From Pseudomonas palmensis (GTDB taxonomy: Bacteria > Pseudomonadota > Gammaproteobacteria > Pseudomonadales > Pseudomonadaceae): a DNA stretch of 64,000 bases. Shown piece after piece: positions 19,009 through 28,297 of this stretch (the first letter of the stretch is position 1; every line of letters starts with the position of its first letter). The stretch is from assembly GCF_017848315.1 (NCBI RefSeq), contig NZ_JAFKEC010000023.1, positions 1 to 64,000 of the forward strand. The letters run 5' to 3'. The notes below the pieces were generated by a model. That model made no database searches, was not told the DNA's origin, and saw only the letters and a program-made list of their open reading frames with translations. A program made the position numbers and the translations under genes.

Positions 19009-19050
19009 GCCGGCTCCTGCAGGGTTCACGATGATCCTGCAGGAGCCGGC
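19009..19050. terminator. REP hairpin acting as bidirectional terminator
   Basis: GCCGGCTCCTGCAGG (19009-19023) and CCTGCAGGAGCCGGC (19036-19050) form a perfect 15-bp stem with a 12-base loop, followed by CTTGCCGGCGA. It is a REP-type element placed between the convergent hemO and permease genes, where it can end both transcripts. Confidence 0.7.
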
Positions 19051-19079
19051 CTTGCCGGCGATCGAGTGCGCAGCGCTCG

Positions 19080-20480
19080 CTAACCCTGGTCGGTCATCGC
19101 CTGCGGCTGATGCTCGATACGCGCCCGCTTGCGGTAGAACGCGATGCCCAGGATCAACGCCGTCACCGCCGCCGTCATCAAGGTCTCGTAGCGGTAGTCG
19201 GGGCTGAATAGCATGTAGCCCAGCACCAGCGAAATCACCACGATCACCAGCCAGGTCAGCCACGGGAACAGCCACATCTTGAACGCCAGCTCGGTGCCCT
19301 CGCGCTCGACGATGGCACGCATGCGCAGCTGCGACACGGCAATCACCAGGTACACCAGCAGCGCAATGGCCCCGGTGGTCGACAGCAGGAAGCCGAACAC
19401 CTTGCCCGGGAAGGCGAAGTTCACGAAGCAACCGACAAACCCGGCCAGGGTCGACAGCAGCACCGCCACGGTGGGCACGCCACTGCCGGAAATACGCTTG
19501 GTCAGCGGGTGCGCCTCACCGCGCGCGCCCAGCGAATAGAGCATGCGCGAAGCAGTGTACAGCCCCGAGTTCATGCAACTGGTCACCGCCACCAGCACCA
19601 CCACGTCGATCAGGAACTTGGCACCCGGCACGTTGAGGATTTCCAGCGCGCGCTGGAACGAACCCACCTGCAGCAGGCGCGGGTCATTCCACGGCACCAG
19701 CGCGACAATGAAGAAGATCGAGAACACGTAGAAGATCGCGATGCGGTACACCACCAGGTTGGTGGCGCGGCGGATCTTGTCTTTCGGGTTGGCGGTTTCG
19801 TCGGCGGCAATGGTGACGATCTCGGCACCGAAGAACGAGAAGATGGTCACCAGCACGCCGGCCAGCACGGCGCCGAAGCCGTTGGGCATGAAGCCGCCAT
19901 TGGACCACAGGTTCTCGACGCCCGAGGTCTGCGCCAGCGGCCATACACCGCTCACCCCCATCAGGCACACCACCAAAAAGCCGATGATCGCCACCACCTT
20001 GACCAGGGCGAACCAGTACTCGAACTTGCCGAAGTTCTTCACGCTGATCAGGTTGCTGCACGACAGCACGATCATGATCAGGAAGGCAAAGGCCCAGGAT
20101 GGCACGTCGGGGTACCAGGCGTGCAGGATGTCGGCACCGGCGATTGCCTCGACCGGAATGATCAGTACCCAGAACCACCAGTACAGCCAGCCGATGGTGA
20201 AGCCTGCCCATGGCCCGATGGCCCGCCCGGCGTAGGTGGAGAACGAGCCGCTGTTGGGGTCGGCGATGGCCATTTCGCCGAGCATGCGCATCACCAGCAG
20301 CACCAGCAGGCCGGTAATCATGTAGGAGATGAGGATGGCCGGACCGGCCTTGGCGATGGCGTTGGACGAACCGATGAACAACCCGGCGCCGATGATGCCG
20401 GCGATGGAGATCATCGAGACCTGACGCGAGGTCAGGCCGTGCTTGAGCGAGCGTTGCGGTTTTTCTTGTAGGGACGACAT
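19080..20480 (-). CDS. gabP: GABA permease-like amino acid transporter (APC/AAT family)
   Basis: A 466-aa, 12-helix inner-membrane proton-coupled amino acid permease. The first helix region SMISIAGIIGAGLFIGSSNA carries the AAT signature, and GSFSTYAGRAIGPWAGFTIG and SFFGAEIVTIAADETANPKD are conserved in GabP-type permeases. GAGAGG five bases before the ATG at 20480 sets the start. A LysR regulator is divergent, and an aminotransferase that could use GABA or a related omega-amino acid follows it. Substrate is inferred from these neighbours and overall likeness; other amino acids are possible. Confidence 0.82.
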   Translation of the reverse strand: MSSLQEKPQRSLKHGLTSRQVSMISIAGIIGAGLFIGSSNAIAKAGPAILISYMITGLLVLLVMRMLGEMAIADPNSGSFSTYAGRAIGPWAGFTIGWLYWWFWVLIIPVEAIAGADILHAWYPDVPSWAFAFLIMIVLSCSNLISVKNFGKFEYWFALVKVVAIIGFLVVCLMGVSGVWPLAQTSGVENLWSNGGFMPNGFGAVLAGVLVTIFSFFGAEIVTIAADETANPKDKIRRATNLVVYRIAIFYVFSIFFIVALVPWNDPRLLQVGSFQRALEILNVPGAKFLIDVVVLVAVTSCMNSGLYTASRMLYSLGARGEAHPLTKRISGSGVPTVAVLLSTLAGFVGCFVNFAFPGKVFGFLLSTTGAIALLVYLVIAVSQLRMRAIVEREGTELAFKMWLFPWLTWLVIVVISLVLGYMLFSPDYRYETLMTAAVTALILGIAFYRKRARIEHQPQAMTDQG

Positions 20481-20814
20481 GGTTGCCTCTCTGGCCAATG
20501 CCTGCTGCACCTGGTTGCGCGATGACCGCGCAGGTCAGGCCAAGGTCTTCATGGAAAGTGTGCGGCAGCAGAAATGTAAGGAGCCGTTATTGTTTTTTGG
20601 GCATCAAACGTGATGTAACGGGTACTGATCGGCCTCTTTTCGATAAGTTTCGGACGCACTTTTCCCGGTCCCTCGGGGCATCGAAACTAGCAGTTGAAAT
20701 GATTGACGCAGGTCAGTATTAATCTGCGAACAGGCTGCTTACAAACGACCTTTTATCACCACATGATTCCTCCATGGAATGAACTCAGTCCTTTTCATCT
20801 GCCCGGTGCCCTCG
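20481..20814. other. Divergent intergenic region, permease / LysR
   Basis: No gene is visible in these 334 bases. The middle is AT-richer (around 20580-20780) and should hold both divergent promoters and the LysR binding site. No convincing T-N11-A palindrome or -35/-10 pair could be assigned by eye. Confidence 0.5.
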
Positions 20815-21705
20815 ATGTCCAAGCGTTTGATGCCCTCCACCACCACCCTGCAATGCTTCGAAGCGGCGGCCCGCCACCTGAGCTTCACCCGCGCCGCGCA
20901 GGAGCTGCACCTGACCCAGAGCGCGGTGAGCAAGCAGGTGGCGCAACTCGAGGAAATGCTCTGCCACAACCTGTTCCAGCGCGTGCGCCGGCGCCTGCAC
21001 CTGACCCCTGCAGGCTCGCTGTACCTGGCCGAGGTGAACAAGATCCTCACCCAGCTGGACATCTCCAGCCGCTACATCCTGACCTACGGCGGCGAGACCC
21101 AGGTGCTGACCGTGGCCACCCAGCCCACCTTCGGCGCACGCTGGCTGGTGCCCAACCTGCACGGTTTCAGCCGGCAGCACCCGAACATCCATCTGGACAT
21201 CAAGAGCGAGCTGGAACCCTTCGACCTGCTCAACAACAAGGCCGACATCGCGTTTTTCTTCGGCCAGGGCACCTGGCCGGGGGCCACCTGCATCGAGCTG
21301 TTCCATGAAGAGGTGGTGCCGGTGTGTCACCCCGAGCTGATCGCGGCAGCGCTGCCACGCAGCGCCGAAGACCTCGCCCGCCACCCCTTGCTGCAATGCA
21401 CCTCGCGCCCGGAGGCCTGGCACGAGTGGTTCCTGCAGCAGGACCTGCAGTCCCAGCACAGCTACCACGGGCCGCGCTTCGACACCTTCTACCTGTGCAT
21501 CCGCGCGGCCCAGGCCGGCTGCGGCATCGCCCTGGTGCCACGCTACCTGGTGGCCGAAGAACTGGCCGAGGGCAAGCTGGTGGTGGCCTGGGCGCACACC
21601 ATGCCCAGCGAGGGCGCGCACTTCATCGCCCATGCCGAGCATGCGGCGCAGGTGCCGAAGGTGAAGGCGTTCGTCGAGTGGATACAGGGCAGGATCACGA
21701 TTTGA
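20815..21705 (+). CDS. LysR-family transcriptional regulator (GcvA-like)
   Basis: A 296-aa regulator. The N-terminal winged HTH is typical (LQCFEAAARHLSFTRAAQEL, LTQSAVSKQVAQLEEML) and the substrate domain follows (LTVATQPTFGARWLVPNL). The form of the effector domain (FHEEVVPVCHPEL, GCGIALVPRYLV) is that of the GcvA/AmpR group. Start MSKRLMPS at 20815 is preferred to the in-frame ATG at 20779. Its position between the divergent permease and the downstream aminotransferase suggests it controls both. Confidence 0.88.
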   Translation: MSKRLMPSTTTLQCFEAAARHLSFTRAAQELHLTQSAVSKQVAQLEEMLCHNLFQRVRRRLHLTPAGSLYLAEVNKILTQLDISSRYILTYGGETQVLTVATQPTFGARWLVPNLHGFSRQHPNIHLDIKSELEPFDLLNNKADIAFFFGQGTWPGATCIELFHEEVVPVCHPELIAAALPRSAEDLARHPLLQCTSRPEAWHEWFLQQDLQSQHSYHGPRFDTFYLCIRAAQAGCGIALVPRYLVAEELAEGKLVVAWAHTMPSEGAHFIAHAEHAAQVPKVKAFVEWIQGRITI

Positions 21706-21795
21706 CGGAATGATTGCTCGACTTTATTTCGCTTGTGGCGTTTGCCGGATGTTGGCTTAGATATATAAAAACTTCCGTCACCCAGGTACTTGCCC

Positions 21796-23046
21796 ATGAC
21801 GCACGAAACAATCAGCCGATCTCTTTCCATTGTGCATCCCATTACACTTTCACACGGGCGCAATGCCCAGGTGTGGGATACCGATGGCAAGCACTACATC
21901 GACTTCGTGGGCGGTATCGGCGTACTCAACCTGGGGCATTGCAACCCGGCGATCGTCAGCGCCATCCAGCACCAGGCCACGCAACTGACCCATGCGGCGT
22001 TCAACGCCGTCCCGCACGGGCCCTATGTGCAGTTCATGCAACGCCTGGAGGCGTTCGTGCCACTGAGCTACCCGATGGCAGGCATGCTCACCAACAGTGG
22101 CGCCGAGGCGGCGGAGAACGCCTTGAAGGTGGCCCGCGCCGCCACCGGGCGTACGGCGGTGGTGGCCTTCGATGGCGGCTTCCACGGACGTACCCTGGCC
22201 ACGCTCAACCTCAATGGCAAGGTGGCACCCTACAAGCAAAAGGTCGGCGTGCTGCCCGGCCCGGTGTTCCACCTGCCCTACCCCAGCGCCGACAACGGCG
22301 TGACCGGCGAGCAGGCGATGCAGGCGCTGGAGCGCCTGTTCAGCGTCGAGATCGACGTCAACGAAGTGGCCTGCTTCATCTTCGAGCCGGTGCAGGGCGA
22401 AGCCGGCTTCCTGGCAATGGACCCCACCTTTGCCCAGGCCCTGCGCACGTTCTGCGATGCACACGGCATCCTGATCATCATCGACGAGATCCAGTCGGGC
22501 TTTGGCCGCACCGGCCAGCGCTTCGGCTTCCCGCGGCTGGGCATCGAGCCGGATCTGCTGCTGTTGGGCAAGAGCATTGCCGGCGGCGTGCCGCTGGGCG
22601 CGGTGGTAGGCCGGCGCGAGCTGATGGCCAGCCTGCCCAAGGGTGGCCTGGGCGGCACCTATTCGGGCAACCCGCTGGCCTGTGCGGCAGGGTTGGCGAC
22701 CCTGGAACTGATGAGCGATGCCAACCTGGCGACCTGGGGCGAGCTGCAGGAGCGCGCCATCGTCGGGCGTTATGAAGCGTGGAAGGCCCGCGGGTTGACG
22801 CCGTACCTCGGGCGCCTGACCGGTGTGGGCGCCATGCGCGGCATCGAGCTGGTCACGCCACAAGGCAAGCCGGCCACCGCACAACTGGCCGAGGTGCTGG
22901 AGAAGGCACGCGCGGCCGGGCTGCTGCTGATGCCGGCGGGCAAGGCGCGGCACATCATCAGGTTGCTGGCGCCATTGACCGCCGAGGCAGACGTGCTGGA
23001 GCGCGGGCTGGATATCCTGGAGCGCTGCCTGGCAGAACTGTCATGA
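21796..23046 (+). CDS. Class-III PLP aminotransferase (GabT-like)
   Basis: A 416-aa PLP enzyme of the omega/4-aminobutyrate aminotransferase class. Visible marks are DFVGGIGVLNLGHCNPAIV, the phosphate-site TNSGAEAAENALKVARAATG, the PLP Asp in ILIIIDEIQSGFGRTG, the Schiff-base Lys at about residue 259 in LLLGKSIAGGVPLGAVVG, and GGTYSGNPLACAAGL. The ATG at 21796 is used; TTG two codons earlier is in frame. With the GABA-type permease next door the donor is likely GABA or 5-aminovalerate, but class-III enzymes for 2-aminoadipate are known in P. putida and this cannot be decided from sequence alone. Confidence 0.88.
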   Translation: MTHETISRSLSIVHPITLSHGRNAQVWDTDGKHYIDFVGGIGVLNLGHCNPAIVSAIQHQATQLTHAAFNAVPHGPYVQFMQRLEAFVPLSYPMAGMLTNSGAEAAENALKVARAATGRTAVVAFDGGFHGRTLATLNLNGKVAPYKQKVGVLPGPVFHLPYPSADNGVTGEQAMQALERLFSVEIDVNEVACFIFEPVQGEAGFLAMDPTFAQALRTFCDAHGILIIIDEIQSGFGRTGQRFGFPRLGIEPDLLLLGKSIAGGVPLGAVVGRRELMASLPKGGLGGTYSGNPLACAAGLATLELMSDANLATWGELQERAIVGRYEAWKARGLTPYLGRLTGVGAMRGIELVTPQGKPATAQLAEVLEKARAAGLLLMPAGKARHIIRLLAPLTAEADVLERGLDILERCLAELS

Positions 23047-23116
23047 GCAAGTGCTTTTGCCCAGCGCAATCAGGCTTTATCCTGCATCGTTTCGCACGCT
23101 GGCCCTGGGAGTTCCA

Positions 23117-24025
23117 ATGTACATCGATGTACCGCGCCGCCTGGTGTTCTTCGACAAGGACGACACCGTTCGCCCGCCCTGCCTCGTGCAGTACCATCCC
23201 GACACCGGCACCCTGAGCCGGCCGACTTTCGCCCAGCCCGACGACAGCGTGTGGGACATCGCGCGCGACCAACGCCGCATCGCGCTGAGCGGGGTCAAGT
23301 GGCTGGTGGTGCGCGGGGCCAGCCGCTCGCGGCTGAACCTTGTGCACGACGGCGCGCCGCTGCATGCAACCCAGAACCTGCTGTCGTACTGGGCACGCTT
23401 CGACCCCAGCGCCCGCTACGCGCTGGTCAGCGTGGCCAATGGCAAGAAACGCCCGGTGATCATCGACCTGGACAGCGATGAACACAGCGACCCTGTGGAG
23501 CGTGACGTGGACGCCAGGTTCGGCAGCATCGACCCGTTGCAGGGCAGGCTCTGGGCCCCCGACGAGCGTGCCCGCAATGGCGTATTGACGGTCGATTGCG
23601 CCAGCGGCGAAGTCGGCAGGGTCAGCGTGCCGCTGGAGGCAAAGGTGCGCAGCCTGCGCTTTTCCCGCGACGGGCAGTACCTGTTCGTGACCGGGGAAAA
23701 CAACCGGCTGTTGTGCTGCGACCGCGAGGGCGCAACGGTATGGACCAAGGACGTCAGTGCGTATGGCCATGTCGGCTCGGGCCGGATCCTGTTCAACGAA
23801 TCCGGCAGCCACCTGTGCCTGCCGACCTCGCCCACCGACAGCTCCACGCTCGCCGGCAATCTCATCATCGCAACCGCCACCGGCCATACCGAGACCACCA
23901 TCATGCCCAAGGCGCGACTGGCCGCTGACTGGTTTGGCGACCACGTGCTGAGCCATCGTGGCGAGGTGGTGGACTTCTTCACCGGCGCCATCGTGGCCAA
24001 GCTGGACCTGGCCAGCCCCTGCTGA
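23117..24025 (+). CDS. Predicted beta-propeller protein, function unknown
   Basis: A 302-aa protein with no signal peptide. Its repeating blade-like segments resemble WD40/YVTN-type propellers: KVRSLRFSRDGQYLFVTGEN, NRLLCCDREGATVWTKDV, SGSHLCLPTS. GGGAG about six bases before the ATG at 23117 sets the start. No catalytic motif is recognised. It follows the aminotransferase by 70 bases in the same direction, so co-transcription is possible, but nothing links it to amino acid metabolism. Confidence 0.65.
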   Translation: MYIDVPRRLVFFDKDDTVRPPCLVQYHPDTGTLSRPTFAQPDDSVWDIARDQRRIALSGVKWLVVRGASRSRLNLVHDGAPLHATQNLLSYWARFDPSARYALVSVANGKKRPVIIDLDSDEHSDPVERDVDARFGSIDPLQGRLWAPDERARNGVLTVDCASGEVGRVSVPLEAKVRSLRFSRDGQYLFVTGENNRLLCCDREGATVWTKDVSAYGHVGSGRILFNESGSHLCLPTSPTDSSTLAGNLIIATATGHTETTIMPKARLAADWFGDHVLSHRGEVVDFFTGAIVAKLDLASPC

Positions 24026-24153
24026 TCGTCACCTGACCCGCCCCTTCAACGGCTCCCGCCGCCCCGTGTGCTAGCGTCTATGGGTGGCCTGCGCCTTGCG
24101 CACGGCCACGCCCATAAGAAATCAAGACCTGACCGACTGATGACGGGTGAGCC

Positions 24154-24612
24154 ATGCAACTGCGAATCAACCAGACGACCTACGAGGTCGATGCTGACGC
24201 GGACACGCCCCTGCTGTGGGTAATCCGCGATGACCTGGGCCTGACCGGTACCAAGTACGGCTGCGGCCTGGCCCAGTGCGGCGCCTGCTCGGTGCTGGTG
24301 GACGGCGCCGTGGTGCGTGCCTGCGTGACCCCGGTGGCCGGCGTGGTGGGGCGCGAAATCACCACCATCGAAGCCGTGGAGGCCGACGCCGTGGGCAAGC
24401 GCGTGGTCAGCGCCTGGGTCAAGCACCAGGTGGCCCAGTGCGGTTACTGCCAGTCGGGCCAGGTGATGGCGGCCACCGCCCTGCTCAAGCACACCCCGCA
24501 CCCGAGCGATGCCCAGATTGCTGCCGCAATGGTCAACCTGTGCCGTTGCGGCACCTACAACGCCATCCATGCCGCCGTGCACGACGTGGCCGCCGCGCAG
24601 GAGAACGCCTGA
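24154..24612 (+). CDS. iorA: Molybdenum hydroxylase small (2Fe-2S) subunit, IorA-like
   Basis: A 152-aa protein with two [2Fe-2S] sites: the plant-ferredoxin site CGLAQCGACSVLVDG with a later RAC, then the all-helical site QCGYCQSGQVMAA with NLCRCGTYNAI. This is the small subunit of isoquinoline 1-oxidoreductase-type enzymes, which pass electrons from the Mo site to cytochrome c. Its stop overlaps the start of the large subunit by one base (TGATG). A near-palindrome around 24083-24114 precedes it. The symbol denotes the family; the substrate is not known. Confidence 0.88.
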   Translation: MQLRINQTTYEVDADADTPLLWVIRDDLGLTGTKYGCGLAQCGACSVLVDGAVVRACVTPVAGVVGREITTIEAVEADAVGKRVVSAWVKHQVAQCGYCQSGQVMAATALLKHTPHPSDAQIAAAMVNLCRCGTYNAIHAAVHDVAAAQENA

Positions 24613-26870
24613 TGAACGACAGCCTGCGCGTTACCGGCGTGGCCCAGCCCTTCCCTGTGGGCGAGCCGGTCAATATCTCGCGCCGCAGCTTTCTGCTGGC
24701 AAGCGCCGGCACGGCAGTGGGCGCACTGGTGCTGGGCTTCGGCCTGCCCCTGGGCCTGAGCCGTGTGCAGGCCGCCACGGGCAACGCAGCGGCGCCCGGC
24801 ACTCAGGTGCCGGCCTTCCTGGAGATCCGCCCGGACGGCCGCATCCGCCTGCTCAGCCCGTTCATGGAGGGCGGCCAGGGCATCTTCACGGCCATGGCGC
24901 AGATCGTGGGCGAAGAGCTCGATGCCGACCCCGCCACCTTTTTGATCGACAGCGCACCGCCCGGCGAGCAGTACGTGGTGATGGACAACGGCATGCGTAT
25001 CACCGGCGGCAGCATGTCGGTGCGCACCAGCTACCCGACCATGCGCCGCCTCGGCGCCCTGGCCCGCGCCATGCTGCTGCAGGCCGCTGCCGAGCGCCTG
25101 GGCGTGCCGGTGGGCGACCTGAGCACCGAGCCCGGCCGGGTGATACACGCCGCGTCGGGGCGCACGCTGGGCTATGGCGAACTGGCAGCCCAGGCCATGG
25201 ACCTGCCCGTGCCAGACCCTGCCAGCGTGACGCTGCGCGACCCCAGCCAGTTCCGCTGGATCGGCAAGCCGGTGCAACGGGTGGACGCCTATGACAAGTC
25301 CACCGGCAAGGCCGTGTACAGCATCGACGTGAAGGTCGACGGCATGCTGCATGCCGCGGTGCAGCATGCACCGCGCCTGGGCATGCGCGTGGGCGAGCTG
25401 CGCAACGAGGCGCAGGTGAAAGCCATGAAGGGCGTGCATTCGGTGCATCGGCTGCCCGGTGCGGTGGCCGTGGTGGCCGAGCGCTGGTGGCACGCCAAGC
25501 GCGCGGTGGAGGCCGTACAGGTGCAGTGGCTGGAGGCATCGGCCGACGCGAAGGTGCGCCAGATGCCTGCGGACTTTTCCAGTGACGCCTTTCGCGACCA
25601 GTTGGCCGCGGCCACCGGCCCGGCCCGCGACGAGGAGAATGAAGGCGACTTCGGCAAAGCCTTTGCCGACGCCGCCACCCAGGTGGAGGCCACCTACCAC
25701 AACCAGTTCCTCAACCATGCGCAGCTGGAGCCGCCTTCGGCCCTGGCGCGCTTCAACCCCGACGGCACGCTGGAGGTGTGGCTGCCCAACCAGGCGCCCG
25801 ACATGTTCCGCGCCGACATGGCCAAGCGCACCGGCCTGGACCCGTCACAGATCACCCTGCACTCGCCGCTGCTGGGCGGCTTTTTCGGCCGCCACTTCCT
25901 GTACGACAGCGCCAACCCCTACCCTCAGGCGATCCTGCTGGCCAAGGCAGTCGGGCGCCCGGTCAAGCTGATCTGGAGCCGCGAAGAGGAGTTTCTGCGT
26001 GACGCGCTGCGCCCCATGGCCGTGGTCAAGTTCCGCGCCGCACTCGACGCCCAGGGCCTGCCGGTGGCCATCGAGGCAGTCAGCGCCACCGAAGGCCCCA
26101 CCGAAGCCATCGCCGGCAAGCAGGGCGAGAAAATCGACCCCACGGCACTCGAAGGGCTGTCGGGCAAGGCCTACGCCATCCCCAGCAAACGTATTGCCCA
26201 GGTCTATGTGAAAGGCCCGGCGATGCTCGGTTACTGGCGTTCGGTGGGCAACTCGCTGAATGACTTCTTCTATGAGGCGTTCCTCGATGAGCTGGCCGAC
26301 AAGGGCAAGCAGGACCCCTTCGAACTGCGCCTGCACCTGCTGCGCGACAACCAGCGCCTGACCAACCTGCTGCAGGCGGTGGGCGATCTGTCCGGTGGCT
26401 GGAAGCGTGGCCCGTTCACCGCCGAGGATGGCTCGCGGCGCGCTCGGGGTGTGGCCATGGCCTCGCCGTTCGGTTCGGAGGCAGCGGTGATCGCCGAGGT
26501 GTCCATCGAGCAGGGCCAGGTGAAGGTGCACGATATCTGGGAGGCCATCGACCCCGGCAGCATCGTCAATCCGGCGATCATCGAGGCGCAGGTCAATGGC
26601 GCGGTGTCGCTGGGGCTGTCGCAGGCACTGGTGGAGGAAGCGGTGTACGTGAACGGCCAGCCGCGCGCGCGCAACTATGACCTGTACCCGATCCTGTCGG
26701 CGCAGCGCATGGCGCGGGTACATGTACGCATCGTCGAGAGCGGCGCGAAGATGGGCGGTATCGGCGAGCCGCCATTGCCGGCGGTGGCCCCGGCGGTGGC
26801 CAATGCGGTGGCGCACCTGACCGGCCAGCGCATCCGCAGCATGCCGCTGTCGCGCTACACCTTCAGCTAG
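24612..26870 (+). CDS. iorB: Molybdenum hydroxylase large subunit, IorB-like
   Basis: A 752-aa Mo-MCD-binding catalytic subunit of the xanthine oxidase family. A twin-arginine motif with a hydrophobic run (SRRSFLLASAGTAVGALVLG) lies about 25 residues in, so the folded heterodimer is probably exported to the periplasm with the small subunit riding along. Family segments include GGQGIFTAMAQIVGEELDAD, HNQFLNHAQLEPPSALARF, LLGGFFGRHF and the C-terminal GGIGEPPLPAVAPAVANAV, where the Glu is the conserved active-site base. Typical substrates are N-heterocycles or aldehydes; this one is undetermined. It shares an operon with the tri-heme cytochrome, XdhC and MocA. Confidence 0.88.
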   Translation: MNDSLRVTGVAQPFPVGEPVNISRRSFLLASAGTAVGALVLGFGLPLGLSRVQAATGNAAAPGTQVPAFLEIRPDGRIRLLSPFMEGGQGIFTAMAQIVGEELDADPATFLIDSAPPGEQYVVMDNGMRITGGSMSVRTSYPTMRRLGALARAMLLQAAAERLGVPVGDLSTEPGRVIHAASGRTLGYGELAAQAMDLPVPDPASVTLRDPSQFRWIGKPVQRVDAYDKSTGKAVYSIDVKVDGMLHAAVQHAPRLGMRVGELRNEAQVKAMKGVHSVHRLPGAVAVVAERWWHAKRAVEAVQVQWLEASADAKVRQMPADFSSDAFRDQLAAATGPARDEENEGDFGKAFADAATQVEATYHNQFLNHAQLEPPSALARFNPDGTLEVWLPNQAPDMFRADMAKRTGLDPSQITLHSPLLGGFFGRHFLYDSANPYPQAILLAKAVGRPVKLIWSREEEFLRDALRPMAVVKFRAALDAQGLPVAIEAVSATEGPTEAIAGKQGEKIDPTALEGLSGKAYAIPSKRIAQVYVKGPAMLGYWRSVGNSLNDFFYEAFLDELADKGKQDPFELRLHLLRDNQRLTNLLQAVGDLSGGWKRGPFTAEDGSRRARGVAMASPFGSEAAVIAEVSIEQGQVKVHDIWEAIDPGSIVNPAIIEAQVNGAVSLGLSQALVEEAVYVNGQPRARNYDLYPILSAQRMARVHVRIVESGAKMGGIGEPPLPAVAPAVANAVAHLTGQRIRSMPLSRYTFS

Positions 26871-26894
26871 GCCTCGATCAGGGACATCGCGCAC

Positions 26895-28244
26895 ATGACC
26901 AAGAGTCGACTCGCAACAACGCTGGGCTGTTTCGCGCTGCTGTGCCTCGTCATCGCAGCCGTGCTGGCCTGGTACGTGACCCGCACACCAGCGTCGCCCT
27001 TCGCTGCCCAGGCCAGTGCCGCACCGCCAGACCCGGCCCTGGTGCAACGCGGCGAGTACGTGGCGCGGCTGGGCGACTGCGTGGCCTGCCACAGCCTGCC
27101 AGAGGCGGCGCCGTTTACCGGCGGGCTGAAGATGGCCACCCCGCTGGGCGCGATCTACGCCACCAACATCACCGCCGACCGCGCCACCGGCATCGGCGCC
27201 TACAGCCTGGCCGACTTCGACCGCGCCGTACGCCATGGGGTGACCCCGGACGGTCGCCGGCTGTACCCGGCCATGCCCTACCCCTCGTACGCCAAGCTCA
27301 GTGACGACGATATCCGCGCGCTGTATGCCTTCTTCATGCACGGGGTGAGCCCGGCGGCGCAGGCCAACAAGCCCAGCGAAATCCCCTGGCCACTGAACCT
27401 GCGCTGGCCGATTGCGCTGTGGAACGGCCTGTTCACCGACCCCGCGCCCTACCCGGCCAAGCCGGACCAGGATGCGCAGTGGAACCGCGGCGCCTACATC
27501 GTGCAGGGGCCGGGCCACTGCGGCAGTTGCCATACGCCGCGCGGCCTGGCCTTCAACGAGAAGGGCCTGAGCGAGGCCAGCAAGACGTACCTGGCCGGCG
27601 GGCTGCTGGATGGCTGGTATGCGCCGAGCCTGCGCAACGACCCCAACACCGGGCTCGGGCGCTGGAACGAGGCGGATATCGTCAGCTTCCTCAAGCACGG
27701 GCGCAACCGGCACGCGGTGGTGTACGGCTCGATGACCGAGGCGTTCAACAACTCCACGCAGTTCATGAGCGACGAAGACCTGGGCGCGATCGCGCACTAC
27801 CTCAAGTCGCTGCCCGGCGACCCCAGCCGCGACGGGCCGGCATGGCAGTACCAGGCGAGCGAGCTGTCGGCCGCATCCTCGGCACCCGGCGCGCATACCT
27901 ACGTGAGCCGCTGCGCGACCTGCCATGGCCTGGACGGGCGCGGCCAGGCCGAGTGGATGCCACCCCTGGCCGGCGCCACCTCGGCGCTGGCCAGGGAGGA
28001 CGCATCGGCCATCAACATCACCCTGAACGGCTCGCAGCGCATCGTCGCCGCGGGCGTGCCGGACGCCTACCGCATGCCGGCATTTCGCGAACAGCTGTCG
28101 GACCGGGAAATTGCCGAGGTGCTGAGTTTTGTGCGCAGCACCTGGGGCAATCACGGTGGCGCGGTAGAGGCCAAGGCGGTGGGCAAGCTGCGCGAGCACA
28201 CCGGGCCGGCCAGCAGCAACCCGATCATCTTGCAGATGCGTTGA
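26895..28244 (+). CDS. Tri-heme c-type cytochrome, electron acceptor of the Mo hydroxylase
   Basis: A 449-aa membrane-anchored periplasmic cytochrome. An N-terminal helix (LGCFALLCLVIAAVLAWYV) is followed by three CxxCH heme sites: CVACH at about residue 63, CGSCH at about 210 and CATCH at about 337. The arrangement is that of the cytochrome subunit of membrane alcohol/aldehyde dehydrogenases. It starts 24 bases after the Mo subunit and most likely carries its electrons to the respiratory chain. Confidence 0.9.
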   Translation: MTKSRLATTLGCFALLCLVIAAVLAWYVTRTPASPFAAQASAAPPDPALVQRGEYVARLGDCVACHSLPEAAPFTGGLKMATPLGAIYATNITADRATGIGAYSLADFDRAVRHGVTPDGRRLYPAMPYPSYAKLSDDDIRALYAFFMHGVSPAAQANKPSEIPWPLNLRWPIALWNGLFTDPAPYPAKPDQDAQWNRGAYIVQGPGHCGSCHTPRGLAFNEKGLSEASKTYLAGGLLDGWYAPSLRNDPNTGLGRWNEADIVSFLKHGRNRHAVVYGSMTEAFNNSTQFMSDEDLGAIAHYLKSLPGDPSRDGPAWQYQASELSAASSAPGAHTYVSRCATCHGLDGRGQAEWMPPLAGATSALAREDASAINITLNGSQRIVAAGVPDAYRMPAFREQLSDREIAEVLSFVRSTWGNHGGAVEAKAVGKLREHTGPASSNPIILQMR

Positions 28245-28297
28245 GCATCACCACCAGGAAGCCCCCATGCCATTGCAACGCCTGTCGAGGACACCCC

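Noticed and set aside
25845..28199. A 784-codon open frame antisense to the Mo hydroxylase and cytochrome genes
   Set aside because: Composition is that of antisense GC-rich DNA; the plus-strand genes have clear cofactor motifs.
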